This document shows, piece by piece, positions 24,544 through 33,141 of a DNA stretch of 39,143 nt. Below the pieces are notes generated by a model. That model worked only from the letters and a program-made list of their open reading frames with translations. It did no database searches and had not been told where the DNA came from. Source of the stretch: Flavobacterium sp. (GTDB lineage Bacteria > Bacteroidota > Bacteroidia > Flavobacteriales > Flavobacteriaceae); contig NZ_JANXTI010000081.1 in the NCBI RefSeq assembly GCF_025352425.1, positions 1 to 39,143 on the forward strand. Reading direction: 5' to 3'. The first letter of the stretch is position 1. Each line of letters opens with the position of its first letter. A program made the translations under genes and the position numbers.

Positions 24544-24951
24544 ATGACTAAAGTAGCGGAAATTAAAACAAAGGAAAACGACGCAAGTGTAATCGATTTT
24601 TTAAATAGCGTTGCCGATGAACAAAAGCGCAACGACAGTTTCGTAATCATGGAAATGATAAAAAAAGCTACCGGAGAAGAACCTAAAATGTGGGGCGCAT
24701 CCGTAATTGGTTTTGGTAATGTCAGGTATAAAAGCCCTGCATCAGGGAGAGAAGTTGATTGGCTTAAAATTGGATTTTCACCACGAAAGGCTAATTTCTC
24801 CTTATTTCCGCTACATCTGGAGTCAAAAGCCGACACATTGAACAAATTGGGCAAACATAAAACTGGCGTTGGATGCCTCTATATTAACAAGTTGGCAGAC
24901 ATTGATCTGAATGTTTTGGAAAAAATAATTAATACAGTTGTAAAAAAATAA
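24544..24951 (+). CDS. DUF1801 (YdhG-like) domain protein
   Basis: 135 residues from ATG 24544 (an upstream TTG at 24523 overlaps the preceding small ORF and is rejected). The fold signature is TGEEPKMWGASVIGFGNVRY (about 46-65), then ASGREVDWLKIGFSPRKANF, and LNKLGKHKTGVGCLYINKL near the C-terminus. DUF1801 proteins are small alpha/beta cytoplasmic proteins, some described as iron-chaperone-like, and their biochemical role is unsettled. It lies in the accessory patch on the + strand, 17 bases after the candidate peptide. Confidence 0.85.
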   Translation: MTKVAEIKTKENDASVIDFLNSVADEQKRNDSFVIMEMIKKATGEEPKMWGASVIGFGNVRYKSPASGREVDWLKIGFSPRKANFSLFPLHLESKADTLNKLGKHKTGVGCLYINKLADIDLNVLEKIINTVVKK

Positions 24952-25045
24952 CTAAATATCTGACAGTATATAAAATATTATTATCTTTATGATCCTGAAT
25001 CTTGATATGTTGCTTATAGTATTAATAGTTTAAACAAATCAATTT

Positions 25046-25552
25046 ATGAAACACACATTACTTAAAAGTCTTGCCTTAGGCGTTATGATAGCATTTGCTA
25101 TTGCCTGTCAACCAAAAAAAGAATCCACAACCGACGCTGCACCAGCAGTTGACAAAGAAAAAATCAAAGCCGAAATTGTAGCCATGGAAACCGTAATGGC
25201 ACAGATGTATAATATGAGAAGTGCTGCTTCTGAAGAATATTATGATAATGATGCCACAAGTTTTTCTCAAAACAAACCACCCTTGGTTGGTAAGTTCGCC
25301 ATTGACAAATCAATAAAAGATGATTTAGAAAGTTTTCCCGAAGGGGATATAATTTCCTTCTCTGTTAATGAAATATTTCCCTCAAGCGATGGCAATCAGG
25401 TCGTTGAAATTGGAAGCTATAAAGTGGTAGATGCCAAAGAAACTGTAAAATTTACCGGAAACTATATGAGCCTTTTTGAGAGAAAAGATGGTAAATTTGT
25501 TTGCGTCAGAGACATGGGAGCTTCGGACATACCTAAAAAAGAAACAAAATAA
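25046..25552 (+). CDS. NTF2-like lipoprotein, first tandem copy
   Basis: 168 residues: lipoprotein signal with AFAIACQPKK (modified Cys21) and a mature domain like SnoaL/DUF4440 (NTF2-like). Recognisable parts are IVAMETVMAQMYNMR, YYDNDATSFSQNKPPLVGK and the late YMSLFERKDGKFVCVRDMG. The NTF2-like cone fold usually binds a small ligand, but the ligand here is unknown. It is followed by its own terminator and by a paralogue of identical length with the same KPPLVGK and DMGASD motifs, so the pair arose by tandem duplication. Confidence 0.78.
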   Translation: MKHTLLKSLALGVMIAFAIACQPKKESTTDAAPAVDKEKIKAEIVAMETVMAQMYNMRSAASEEYYDNDATSFSQNKPPLVGKFAIDKSIKDDLESFPEGDIISFSVNEIFPSSDGNQVVEIGSYKVVDAKETVKFTGNYMSLFERKDGKFVCVRDMGASDIPKKETK

Positions 25553-25557
25553 AAAAG

Positions 25558-25584
25558 AAAAGCACTTCACTATGAAGTGCTTTT
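25558..25584 (+). terminator. rho-independent terminator after the first lipoprotein
   Basis: AAAAGCACTTCA (25558-25569), loop CTA, TGAAGTGCTTTT (25573-25584), then T. It is similar to the terminator after the second copy (GCACTTCC...GGAAGTGC), consistent with duplication of the whole unit. Confidence 0.85.
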
Positions 25585-25646
25585 TAATGATTAAAAGCCC
25601 TTGGTCTTGTGTTTAACCTAAAAAAATAATTTAAACCAACCAATTT

Positions 25647-26153
25647 ATGAAAAACAAGATGTTAAAAGGGATTGCAGTAGCTGTTATTACTACATTAGTA
25701 ATTGCCTGCCAACCTAAAAAAGACGATGCTGCTGCAGCACCTGTTGTAGACAAAGAAGCGGTTAAAGCCGAATTACAAACTATGGAATCCGCATTTGCAG
25801 ATGCCATGAATGCCCGAAAAGCAGATGGAATTGTTTATTATGCAGACGATGCCACAAGCTATTCACAAAACAAACCGCCTCTGGTAGGTAAAGATGCTAT
25901 TTACAAATCAGTGAAGGAAGAAATAGACGGGATGGAAGCCGGAGCTAAAATATCGTATACCGGCAACGAAGTTTACCCTTCAAACGATGGTAATCAAGCG
26001 GTTGAGTTAGGAAGTTATAAAGTAGTTGATTCGACAGGCACAACAAAATCTACGGGAAATTATATGGCGTTGTTTGAAAAAAGAGATGGCAAATATATTT
26101 GCATTCGTGATATGGGAGCATCTGATATGCCTAAAAAAAAGGAAAAAAAATAA
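25647..26153 (+). CDS. NTF2-like lipoprotein, second tandem copy
   Basis: 168 residues, with lipobox VIACQPKK (Cys21) and the same domain as the previous gene: TMESAFADAMNARKADGIV, YYADDATSYSQNKPPLVGK, YMALFEKRDGKYICIRDMG. Most differences from the first copy lie in the N-terminal helix and the middle. The second copy keeps DAMNARKAD, closer to the usual NTF2-like sequence, while the first has drifted. Both are likely outer-membrane lipoproteins facing the periplasm. Confidence 0.78.
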   Translation: MKNKMLKGIAVAVITTLVIACQPKKDDAAAAPVVDKEAVKAELQTMESAFADAMNARKADGIVYYADDATSYSQNKPPLVGKDAIYKSVKEEIDGMEAGAKISYTGNEVYPSNDGNQAVELGSYKVVDSTGTTKSTGNYMALFEKRDGKYICIRDMGASDMPKKKEKK

Positions 26154-26177
26154 TTCTGCCACAGTTTATTTTGAGAG

Positions 26178-26197
26178 GCACTTCCAATTGGAAGTGC
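26178..26197 (+). terminator. rho-independent terminator after the second lipoprotein
   Basis: GCACTTCC (26178-26185), loop AATT, GGAAGTGC (26190-26197), followed by a run of T. Confidence 0.85.
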
Positions 26198-26231
26198 TTT
26201 TTTTGTATTTTTAAAATCCTAATAAAAGTAA

Positions 26232-27359
26232 ATGTCCAAACTTCCGCATAGTGGTACTACTATCTTCACAGTCATGTCGCAAATGGCAACAGAACACAAC
26301 GCCATTAACCTTTCGCAAGGTTTCCCTAATTTTCCAATTGACAAACGTTTAACAGATATTGTTAACCGCCTTGCGACCCAAAATGTACACCAGTACGCAC
26401 CTATGAGTGGACTTCCGTCACTTTTAGAAAAAGTCGCTGAACTTACCCTACAATCCTATCACAGGAGCATTAAACCAAAGGATGAAATACTGATTACAGC
26501 CGGTGCCACCGAAGGAATTTTTGCCACGATTCAAGCTTTAGTAAATCCTAATGATGAAGTTATTATTCTGGATCCGAGTTATGATTGCTACGAAGCCCCA
26601 ATATTATTAAGTAATGCCAAACCTGTTCGTATTTCTCTTAACGGAGATTTTACGCCCAATTGGGAAACAATAAACGCTGCAACAAACAAAAAGACAAAAC
26701 TTATCATCATTAATAATCCGCATAATCCAACAGGAAAAACCTGGACTGAAAATGATTTTCTTCAGTTGGAAAAACTGATAGACTCCTTCCCTCACCTGCT
26801 TATTCTTTCGGATGAAGTCTATGAATACATAACTTTTGAACAAGCACATATTTCAATACACCACCGACCAAAATTATGGAATTGCTCCATTATCGTTTCT
26901 TCGTTTGGGAAATCGTTTCACATTACAGGTTGGAAAATTGGTTACCTCATTGCGCCCGAACCTTTGATGAAAGAAATCAAAAAAGTACACCAGTTCCTGG
27001 TTTTCAGTGTGAATAGTCTTTCGCAGGCGGTAATTTCCGAATATTTAGATAGTGTTGATATATATAGTTTGGGAAGTTTCTACCAACAAAAAAGAGATTT
27101 CTTTCGCAATTTACTGAAAGATACGAAACTGGAACTGTTACCATGCGAAGGTACCTATTTTCAGCTCGCCTCGTATGCTAATATTTCAAACGAAAATGAT
27201 ATAGCATTCACCAAACGATTAGTCACCGACTTTGGTGTAGCAACTATCCCAATTTCACCTTTCTATGCTAATGGGACAGCTACTAAATGCATCCGTTTTT
27301 GCTTTGCCAAAGATGATGCGACATTAATTGAAGCCGCAGAACGACTGATGAAGTTATAA
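26232..27359 (+). CDS. class I/II aminotransferase (methionine/kynurenine type)
   Basis: 375 residues. It starts with NLSQGFPNFP (26-35), typical of the YbdL/methionine aminotransferase and kynurenine aminotransferase subgroup. The PLP lysine is K227 in SSFGKSFHITGWKIG; NNPHNPTGK (161-169) and LSDEVYEY (192-199) bind the cofactor and substrate. It probably transfers the amino group of methionine or an aromatic amino acid to a 2-oxo acid, for example in methionine salvage. Which substrate it uses is not decided by the sequence. The gene stands alone, and the dehydrogenase gene follows after 85 bases. Confidence 0.88.
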   Translation: MSKLPHSGTTIFTVMSQMATEHNAINLSQGFPNFPIDKRLTDIVNRLATQNVHQYAPMSGLPSLLEKVAELTLQSYHRSIKPKDEILITAGATEGIFATIQALVNPNDEVIILDPSYDCYEAPILLSNAKPVRISLNGDFTPNWETINAATNKKTKLIIINNPHNPTGKTWTENDFLQLEKLIDSFPHLLILSDEVYEYITFEQAHISIHHRPKLWNCSIIVSSFGKSFHITGWKIGYLIAPEPLMKEIKKVHQFLVFSVNSLSQAVISEYLDSVDIYSLGSFYQQKRDFFRNLLKDTKLELLPCEGTYFQLASYANISNENDIAFTKRLVTDFGVATIPISPFYANGTATKCIRFCFAKDDATLIEAAERLMKL

Positions 27360-27444
27360 ATAAAAGACTCTTTACTTTTTGCGCACTTCTGGATTCGACA
27401 TATTTTTTTAAAGGTTTCTTTATATATTTACTAAAAAAATAACT

Positions 27445-28326
27445 ATGGATTTCTCTGCAAAAATGCTTCGCGATAATGCTTTATCAGATAAAGTAATAGT
27501 AGTAACTGGTGGCGGAAGCGGTTTGGGTAAAGCCATGACTAAATATTTTTTGGAATTGGGTGCCAAAGTTGCTATCACTTCACGGGATTTAGAAAAACTA
27601 AAAGCCACAGCAGTTGAACTGGAAAAACAAACTGGAGGGAGATGCCTTCCAATCCAATGTGATGTTCGTCATTATGAGCAGGTGGAAGCCATGCTTGCAG
27701 AAGTATTGAAAAGCTTTGGTAAAGTAGATGTATTACTAAACAATGCTGCGGGAAACTTCATCTCTCCTACCGAACGGCTTTCTGCCAATGCTTTTGATAC
27801 AATTATTGATATTGTTTTAAAAGGTTCAAAAAACTGTACACTCGCCTTTGGAAAACATTGGATTGCTGAAAAACAAACCAATTGCAATGTCCTGAATATT
27901 GTAACAACGTATGCCTGGACAGGCTCTGGATATGTAGTGCCAAGTGCTACTGCCAAAGCCGGCGTTTTGGCAATGACCAGAAGTTTAGCCGTTGAATGGG
28001 CAAAATATGGCATACGAATGAACGCCATTGCTCCCGGACCATTCCCAACAAAAGGTGCCTGGGACAGATTACTTCCCGGCGATTTAGCCGAAAAATTTGA
28101 TATGGCTAAAAAAGTACCTTTGAAACGTGTTGGCGACCATCAGGAATTAGCCAATCTTGCTGCCTATCTGGTTTCCGATTTCTCTGCATACATCAATGGT
28201 GAAGTCATTGTCATTGATGGTGGCGAATGGTTACAAGGTGCCGGACAATTCAATATCCTTGAAAAAATTCCCCAAGAAATGTGGGATATGCTGGAGACGA
28301 TGATTAAAAATAAAGGAAGTAAATAG
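27445..28326 (+). CDS. SDR oxidoreductase, 2,4-dienoyl-CoA-reductase-like
   Basis: 293 residues. The SDR cofactor motif TGGGSGLG is at 21-28 and NNAAGNF at 99-105. TTYAWTGSGYVVPSATAKAG (154-173) closely resembles the active site of mitochondrial 2,4-dienoyl-CoA reductase, with Y156 and K171 spaced by 15 residues as in that enzyme rather than the usual YxxxK. The following AIAPGPFPTKGAWDRL also matches. It probably uses NADPH to reduce dienoyl-CoA intermediates in oxidation of unsaturated fatty acids. Other acyl-CoA-linked SDRs are possible but less likely. Confidence 0.85.
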   Translation: MDFSAKMLRDNALSDKVIVVTGGGSGLGKAMTKYFLELGAKVAITSRDLEKLKATAVELEKQTGGRCLPIQCDVRHYEQVEAMLAEVLKSFGKVDVLLNNAAGNFISPTERLSANAFDTIIDIVLKGSKNCTLAFGKHWIAEKQTNCNVLNIVTTYAWTGSGYVVPSATAKAGVLAMTRSLAVEWAKYGIRMNAIAPGPFPTKGAWDRLLPGDLAEKFDMAKKVPLKRVGDHQELANLAAYLVSDFSAYINGEVIVIDGGEWLQGAGQFNILEKIPQEMWDMLETMIKNKGSK

Positions 28327-28383
28327 TCTTTTAAATCAGGTTTGCGTTACAGCGTCAACCCTAGCCCAGATTGAAACGGCATC

Positions 28384-28426
28384 CTTTTATAGCTGTCAGG
28401 TTTTTAAAACCTGACAGCTATAAAAG
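28384..28426. repeat. perfect 21-base inverted repeat
   Basis: Two 21-base arms (28384-28404 and 28406-28426) are exact reverse complements around a single T. The core is AGCTGTCAGGTTTT and its complement. Neither side carries a full T tract, so it is not a typical terminator. Similar CTGACAG-containing palindromes are scattered in flavobacterial intergenic DNA in my memory. The rest of 28327-28541 has no gene; the parA promoter lies at its right end. Confidence 0.75.
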
Positions 28427-28487
28427 ATATAGTGGAAAGCTGGAAAAAGCTCCTTCAAAACTTTACAACATTGTTAACAAAAATCCG

Positions 28488-28517
28488 TTGCCAAAGCCAT
28501 AAATAATTGTATTTTTA
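28488..28517 (+). promoter_or_regulatory. promoter of the parA operon
   Basis: TTG (28488-28490), 19-base spacer, TATTTTTA (28510-28517) as a -7 box with its last base changed from TAnnTTTG. It is 24 bases before the parA start and probably drives the whole parA to wbqC run. Confidence 0.5.
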
Positions 28518-28541
28518 CGGCTCAAAATTCTTAAAAATTAA

Positions 28542-29309
28542 ATGGGTAAAATCATTGCTATTGCCAATCAAAAAGGCGGTGTTGGAAAAACAACAACTTC
28601 GGTAAATCTTGCAGCATCACTGGGAGTTTTAGAAAAAAAGGTGCTATTGATAGATGCTGATCCACAGGCCAACGCGAGTTCCGGTTTGGGCATTGATGTA
28701 GAAAATATCGCTATTGGCACCTATCAGATTCTGGAACACAGCAATACTCCTGAAGAAGCAATTATTCCATGCAGCGCACCCAATGTTTGGGTAATTCCAT
28801 CGCATATTGATTTGGTAGCCATTGAAATCGAATTGGTTGACAAGGAAAACCGCGAGTACATGCTGAAACAGGCATTGGAAAGTGTAAAAGATGATTATGA
28901 TTATATTTTAATTGACTGTGCGCCATCTTTAGGTTTACTAACATTAAATGCATTAACAGCGGCCGATAGTGTGGTTATCCCAATTCAATGTGAATATTTT
29001 GCCTTGGAAGGTTTGGGAAAACTATTAAACACGATAAAAAGTGTTCAAAAAATACACAACGCCAATCTGGATATTGAAGGACTTTTATTAACCATGTTTG
29101 ACTCTCGTTTACGGTTGTCCAATCAGGTGGTTGAAGAAGTGCAAAAACATTTTAGCGATATGGTTTTTAAAACAATTATCCAACGAAATGTGAAATTAAG
29201 TGAGGCACCAAGTTTTGGCGAAAGTATTATTAACTTTGATGCAACCAGCAGAGGAGCTACAAATTACTTAAGTTTAGCACAGGAAATTATCAAGAAAAAC
29301 AGCAATTAA
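28542..29309 (+). CDS. parA: chromosome partitioning ATPase ParA (Soj)
   Basis: 255 residues. It starts with IIAIANQKGGVGKTTTSVN (deviant Walker A, 3-21), then LLIDADPQANASSG (Walker A', 35-48) and ILIDCAPSLG (Walker B). It uses ATP to position and separate chromosome origins with ParB and also affects replication initiation in many bacteria. ParB follows after three bases. No parS site matching the usual TGTTTCACGTGAAACA was found in the window. Confidence 0.96.
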   Translation: MGKIIAIANQKGGVGKTTTSVNLAASLGVLEKKVLLIDADPQANASSGLGIDVENIAIGTYQILEHSNTPEEAIIPCSAPNVWVIPSHIDLVAIEIELVDKENREYMLKQALESVKDDYDYILIDCAPSLGLLTLNALTAADSVVIPIQCEYFALEGLGKLLNTIKSVQKIHNANLDIEGLLLTMFDSRLRLSNQVVEEVQKHFSDMVFKTIIQRNVKLSEAPSFGESIINFDATSRGATNYLSLAQEIIKKNSN

Positions 29310-29312
29310 GCT

Positions 29313-30212
29313 ATGGCAAAAGCTATAAAAAAACAAGCATTAGGAAGAGGCTTATCAGCCTTATTGAAAGATCCTGAGAATGATATTAAATCGATTGGTG
29401 ATAAAAATGCAGACAAACTTGTTGGCAATATCATCGAGTTAGATATCGAGGCAATTGCCATAAATCCGTTTCAACCGAGAAGTAATTTTAATGAAGATTC
29501 GTTGCAGGAATTAGCATCCTCCATCAAAGAATTGGGATTAATTCAACCAATTACTGTCCGAAAATTAGATTTCAATAAATACCAATTGATTTCGGGAGAA
29601 CGTCGTTTGCGTGCTTCCAGATTAGTGGGCTTGACTACAGTTCCGGCTTACATTCGGATTGCCAATGACAATGAGTCGTTGTTAATGGCTTTGGTAGAAA
29701 ACATTCAGCGTCATGATTTAGACCCAATTGAGATTGCGCTTTCGTATCAAAGATTAATTGACGAAATCCAATTGACACAGGAACAAATGAGTGAACGCGT
29801 TGGAAAAAAACGTTCTACCATTGCTAACTATTTACGTTTGTTAAAGTTAGATCCAATCATTCAAACCGGAATTCGTGATGGGTTTATTAGTATGGGGCAC
29901 GGCCGCGCCATTATCAATATCGAAGATCAGGATGTTCAAACTGATATATACCAAAAAATTGTAAGTCAAAATCTTTCGGTTCGGGAAACAGAAGCTTTGG
30001 TTAAAAACTATCAAGAAAGCATTAAACCCGCATCGGTAAAATCCAAAAAGATAGCTTCATTCAAAGTCGAGGATGACCATAAAAAAGCATTTGTTAACTT
30101 CTTCGGTTCAAAAATAGATGTAAAAGTTGCCGGAAATGGCAAAGGAAAAATTACGATTCCGTTTCATTCCGAAGAAGATTTTAACCGCATTATCAAACTT
30201 ATTAAAGGTTAG
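29313..30212 (+). CDS. parB: chromosome partitioning protein ParB
   Basis: 299 residues. The CTPase/ParB domain contains NPFQPRSNF, LIQPITVRK and SGERRLRASRL; a helix-turn-helix (QEQMSERVGKKRSTIANYLR) reads parS. The C-terminus provides dimerisation. It loads on parS and slides on DNA with CTP. Its stop overlaps the next start by one base (TAGTG). Confidence 0.95.
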   Translation: MAKAIKKQALGRGLSALLKDPENDIKSIGDKNADKLVGNIIELDIEAIAINPFQPRSNFNEDSLQELASSIKELGLIQPITVRKLDFNKYQLISGERRLRASRLVGLTTVPAYIRIANDNESLLMALVENIQRHDLDPIEIALSYQRLIDEIQLTQEQMSERVGKKRSTIANYLRLLKLDPIIQTGIRDGFISMGHGRAIINIEDQDVQTDIYQKIVSQNLSVRETEALVKNYQESIKPASVKSKKIASFKVEDDHKKAFVNFFGSKIDVKVAGNGKGKITIPFHSEEDFNRIIKLIKG

Positions 30213-30769
30213 TGAATAAGATTTTCTACATAGTGATACTCTTTTTTCTATTTGGAAATCAAATAATTTTTTCTCAGGAAATCGGCGACGCTATAAAAGC
30301 AAAGGATACTGTAAAATCCAAAGAAATAGATCCGCTCCGACCTACGAAAGCAGCTTTTTATTCTGCAATTGTTCCTGGTTTAGGACAAGCCTACAACAAG
30401 AAATATTGGAAGATACCTATGGTGTACGGTGCAATTGGAACCAGTCTTTATTTTTATATAGATAACAATAAGAAATACCACAAGTATCGCGATGCTTATA
30501 AACGAAGGTTGGCCGGATTTAACGATGACCAATATCAGTATCTTGACAACAACCGATTGATACAAGCCCAACGCTTTTACCAACGAAACCGTGACTTATC
30601 ATTGTTAGTTTCGGTTGGTTTTTATATCTTAAATATTGTAGATGCCAATGTTGATGCGCATTTGATGCAATTCAATGTCAATGATAAATTGTCGTTTCAG
30701 CCCGATGTTTACCCAAATGAAATTAATTATAAACCCAATTTAGGTCTAACTTTTAATTACAAATTCTGA
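30212..30769 (+). CDS. DUF5683-domain membrane protein
   Basis: 185 residues starting with GTG at 30212, overlapping the parB stop. An N-terminal signal sequence (FYIVILFFLFGNQIIFSQ) is followed by a domain with PTKAAFYSAIVPGLGQAYNK and a membrane helix, then a soluble part with repeated YxxYR stretches. DUF5683 proteins commonly sit between parB and dapB in flavobacteria; the function is unknown. The one-base overlaps on both sides indicate translational coupling. Confidence 0.85.
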   Translation: MNKIFYIVILFFLFGNQIIFSQEIGDAIKAKDTVKSKEIDPLRPTKAAFYSAIVPGLGQAYNKKYWKIPMVYGAIGTSLYFYIDNNKKYHKYRDAYKRRLAGFNDDQYQYLDNNRLIQAQRFYQRNRDLSLLVSVGFYILNIVDANVDAHLMQFNVNDKLSFQPDVYPNEINYKPNLGLTFNYKF

Positions 30770-31476
30770 TGAAAATAGCATTATTAGGATATGGTAAAAT
30801 GGGTAAGGTAATTGAAAGAATTGCTTTAGAAAGAAGTCATGAAATTGTGTTAAAAAAAGACGAATTCAATACTTTTGATGGTCTCGAAAACGCGGATGTT
30901 GCTATTGATTTTAGTGCTCCAAGTATCGCTGTTGAATATATTTCTACTGCACTTAATTATGGAATTCCAGTGATTTCAGGTACTACAGGCTGGCTTGAAA
31001 ACTACCACCAGATAGAAAAACTCTGTAACGAAAAAAAAGCCGCATTTCTGTATGGTTCTAACTTTAGTCTGGGCGTGAATTTATTTTTTGAATTGAATGA
31101 TTACCTGGCGAAGATGATGGCTAAATTCAACGATTACAAAGTCTCAATGGAAGAAATCCATCATACACAAAAACTGGATAAACCAAGTGGAACCGCCATT
31201 TCATTGGCAAATGCAATTATCAATCATACGGATAAAAACAATTGGGTAATTGAAAAACCAAAAGAAGATGATGTATTTATTGATGTGAAACGAATTGATA
31301 ATATTCCAGGAACACACAGCGTAGTTTACAATTCTGATGTAGATTTTATCGAAATTAAACATGTAGCCCATAACCGAGAAGGTTTTGCGCTTGGTGCCGT
31401 GATTGCTGCTGAATGGATTATTGGCAAAAAAGGGGTTTTCTCGATGAAAGATGTTCTTGAATTAAATTCCAAATAA
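30769..31476 (+). CDS. dapB: 4-hydroxy-tetrahydrodipicolinate reductase
   Basis: 235 residues, the shorter form usual in Bacteroidota. Nucleotide motif LLGYGKMGK (4-12), SGTTGW (about 67-72) and the catalytic stretch EEIHHTQKLDKPSGTA (about 127-142) with its histidine pair and lysine. It makes tetrahydrodipicolinate for lysine and peptidoglycan cross-links. The start ATG overlaps the previous stop (TGATG). The gap to lepB is 69 bases. Confidence 0.95.
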   Translation: MKIALLGYGKMGKVIERIALERSHEIVLKKDEFNTFDGLENADVAIDFSAPSIAVEYISTALNYGIPVISGTTGWLENYHQIEKLCNEKKAAFLYGSNFSLGVNLFFELNDYLAKMMAKFNDYKVSMEEIHHTQKLDKPSGTAISLANAIINHTDKNNWVIEKPKEDDVFIDVKRIDNIPGTHSVVYNSDVDFIEIKHVAHNREGFALGAVIAAEWIIGKKGVFSMKDVLELNSK

Positions 31477-31545
31477 AAATACCGACTCAAAAAACTGTAA
31501 CAAATACTAATATAAATACACCTATAAACTTTTAAACTCAATATC

Positions 31546-33099
31546 ATGTCATTATACCAATGGTTTATATTTTTCCTGGCAGTTCAAATCATTCATGGTT
31601 TAGGAACCTGGAAATTATATGAAAAAGCAGGAAGAAAATCTTGGGAAGCTTTTATTCCCGTATATAACTCCATCATTTTGATGAAAATCATCAGAAGACC
31701 AACTTGGTGGACGATACTACTATTCATTCCAATAATAAATTTGATACTATTTCCTGTCGTTTGGGTAGAAACCCTGAGAAGTTTTGGTAAAAATTCTACA
31801 ACTGATACTTTGTTAGGCATTTTTTCTTGTGGTCTTTATATCTATTATATTAATTACGCACAAGATGTTAAATATATTTCCGAAAGGAGTTTGGTAGCCA
31901 AAACGAAAACCGGTGATACTGTCAGTTCACTGATTTTTGCCGTGGTTGTAGCTACATTGGTACATACTTATGTGATGCAACCTTATACGATTCCAACTTC
32001 TTCTTTGGAGAAATCATTGCTAATTGGTGATTTTCTTTTCGTAAGTAAATTTCATTATGGCGCCAGAACGCCAATGACAACAGTAGCCGCTCCAATGGTT
32101 CACGATACATTGCCGCTTATCAAAACAAAATCATACTTGAGTTGGCCTCAATTACCTTATTTCAGATTTCCGGGTTTTGAAAAAGTAAAAAAGAACGATA
32201 TTGTTGTTTTTAACTGGCCTGCAGATACTGTTTATAAATTCTTTGATACTTCAGGAAGAAGCATCATAAAACCGGTAGATAAAAAATCGAACTATGTAAA
32301 ACGTTGCCAAGGAACACCAGGCGATTCGTTGCAAATAAAAAATGGAACTGTTTACATCAACGGAAAAGAGTTGATTTTACCCGAAAGAGCTAAGACACAA
32401 TATTCATATGCGGTAACTTATGACATGAATAATCCGGATATTGATTTTGAAGATTTATTAAATCAAGTTGGTTCTACGGATGGGGCAGGTTTTAAAACGG
32501 AAGCAAGAGACACTTTATATTTAAGAGCATTAACGAAAGCTGGCGCTGAGACATTAAGAAGTATTACGGGGATTAAATCGGTTACACAAATAGTTGCCAA
32601 AGAAGGTGAATCCAATATTTTCACGCACAATCCCAATTGGAATGCTGATAATTTTGGCCCGATATACATTCCGCAAGCTGGAAAAACAATAGCTTTAAAT
32701 GGTAAAACGCTTCCTTTCTATAAAAGATTGATTTCCGTTTACGAAAAACATGATTTAAAAGTTGTTGGCGATGACATTTATATAGATGACAAAAAAACAA
32801 CAACCTACACTTTCCAACAGAACTACTATTGGATGATGGGAGACAATCGTCATAATTCAGAAGATAGCCGTTATTGGGGTTATGTTCCGGAAGATCACAT
32901 TGTTGGAAAACCTGTTTTTATATGGATGAGCTGGGACAGCAATGGGAAAGGAATTCATAAAATCCGTTGGGAAAGATTATTCACAACCGTTAACGGAGAT
33001 GGACAGCCACAATCCTATTTCAAATTTTTCCTTGGTTTGTTAGCGTTGTATTTTGTTGGTGATTATTTTTGGAAGAAAAGAAAAGCGAGTAAAAGTTAA
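31546..33099 (+). CDS. lepB: signal peptidase I with N-terminal membrane domain
   Basis: 517 residues, longer than the 250-320 of typical enzymes. Residues 1-115 are a DUF5684-like membrane region (YQWFIFFLAVQIIHGLG followed by GRKSWEAFIPVYNSIILM). The catalytic part has PTSSLEKSLLIGDFLFVSK with nucleophile S153 and NYVKRCQGTPGD with general base K252. MMGDNRHNSEDSRYWG (near residue 429) is the late conserved box. Residues between 255 and 420 contain a flavobacterial insertion. It cuts leader peptides from exported proteins outside the inner membrane. Confidence 0.93.
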   Translation: MSLYQWFIFFLAVQIIHGLGTWKLYEKAGRKSWEAFIPVYNSIILMKIIRRPTWWTILLFIPIINLILFPVVWVETLRSFGKNSTTDTLLGIFSCGLYIYYINYAQDVKYISERSLVAKTKTGDTVSSLIFAVVVATLVHTYVMQPYTIPTSSLEKSLLIGDFLFVSKFHYGARTPMTTVAAPMVHDTLPLIKTKSYLSWPQLPYFRFPGFEKVKKNDIVVFNWPADTVYKFFDTSGRSIIKPVDKKSNYVKRCQGTPGDSLQIKNGTVYINGKELILPERAKTQYSYAVTYDMNNPDIDFEDLLNQVGSTDGAGFKTEARDTLYLRALTKAGAETLRSITGIKSVTQIVAKEGESNIFTHNPNWNADNFGPIYIPQAGKTIALNGKTLPFYKRLISVYEKHDLKVVGDDIYIDDKKTTTYTFQQNYYWMMGDNRHNSEDSRYWGYVPEDHIVGKPVFIWMSWDSNGKGIHKIRWERLFTTVNGDGQPQSYFKFFLGLLALYFVGDYFWKKRKASKS

Positions 33100-33100
33100 T

Positions 33101-33129
33101 TTGGTATTTTGGTTATTTGGTTATTTGTA
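33101..33129. repeat. left flanking repeat of the four-helix gene
   Basis: Repeated units TTTGGTATTTTGGTTATTTG and GGTTATTTG lie immediately after the lepB stop. The region 33511-33540 downstream carries AACCAAATAACC and AATAACCAAATG, i.e. the same units inverted. Together they bracket the four-helix bundle gene. Confidence 0.6.
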
Positions 33130-33141
33130 AAATGGAATTTT

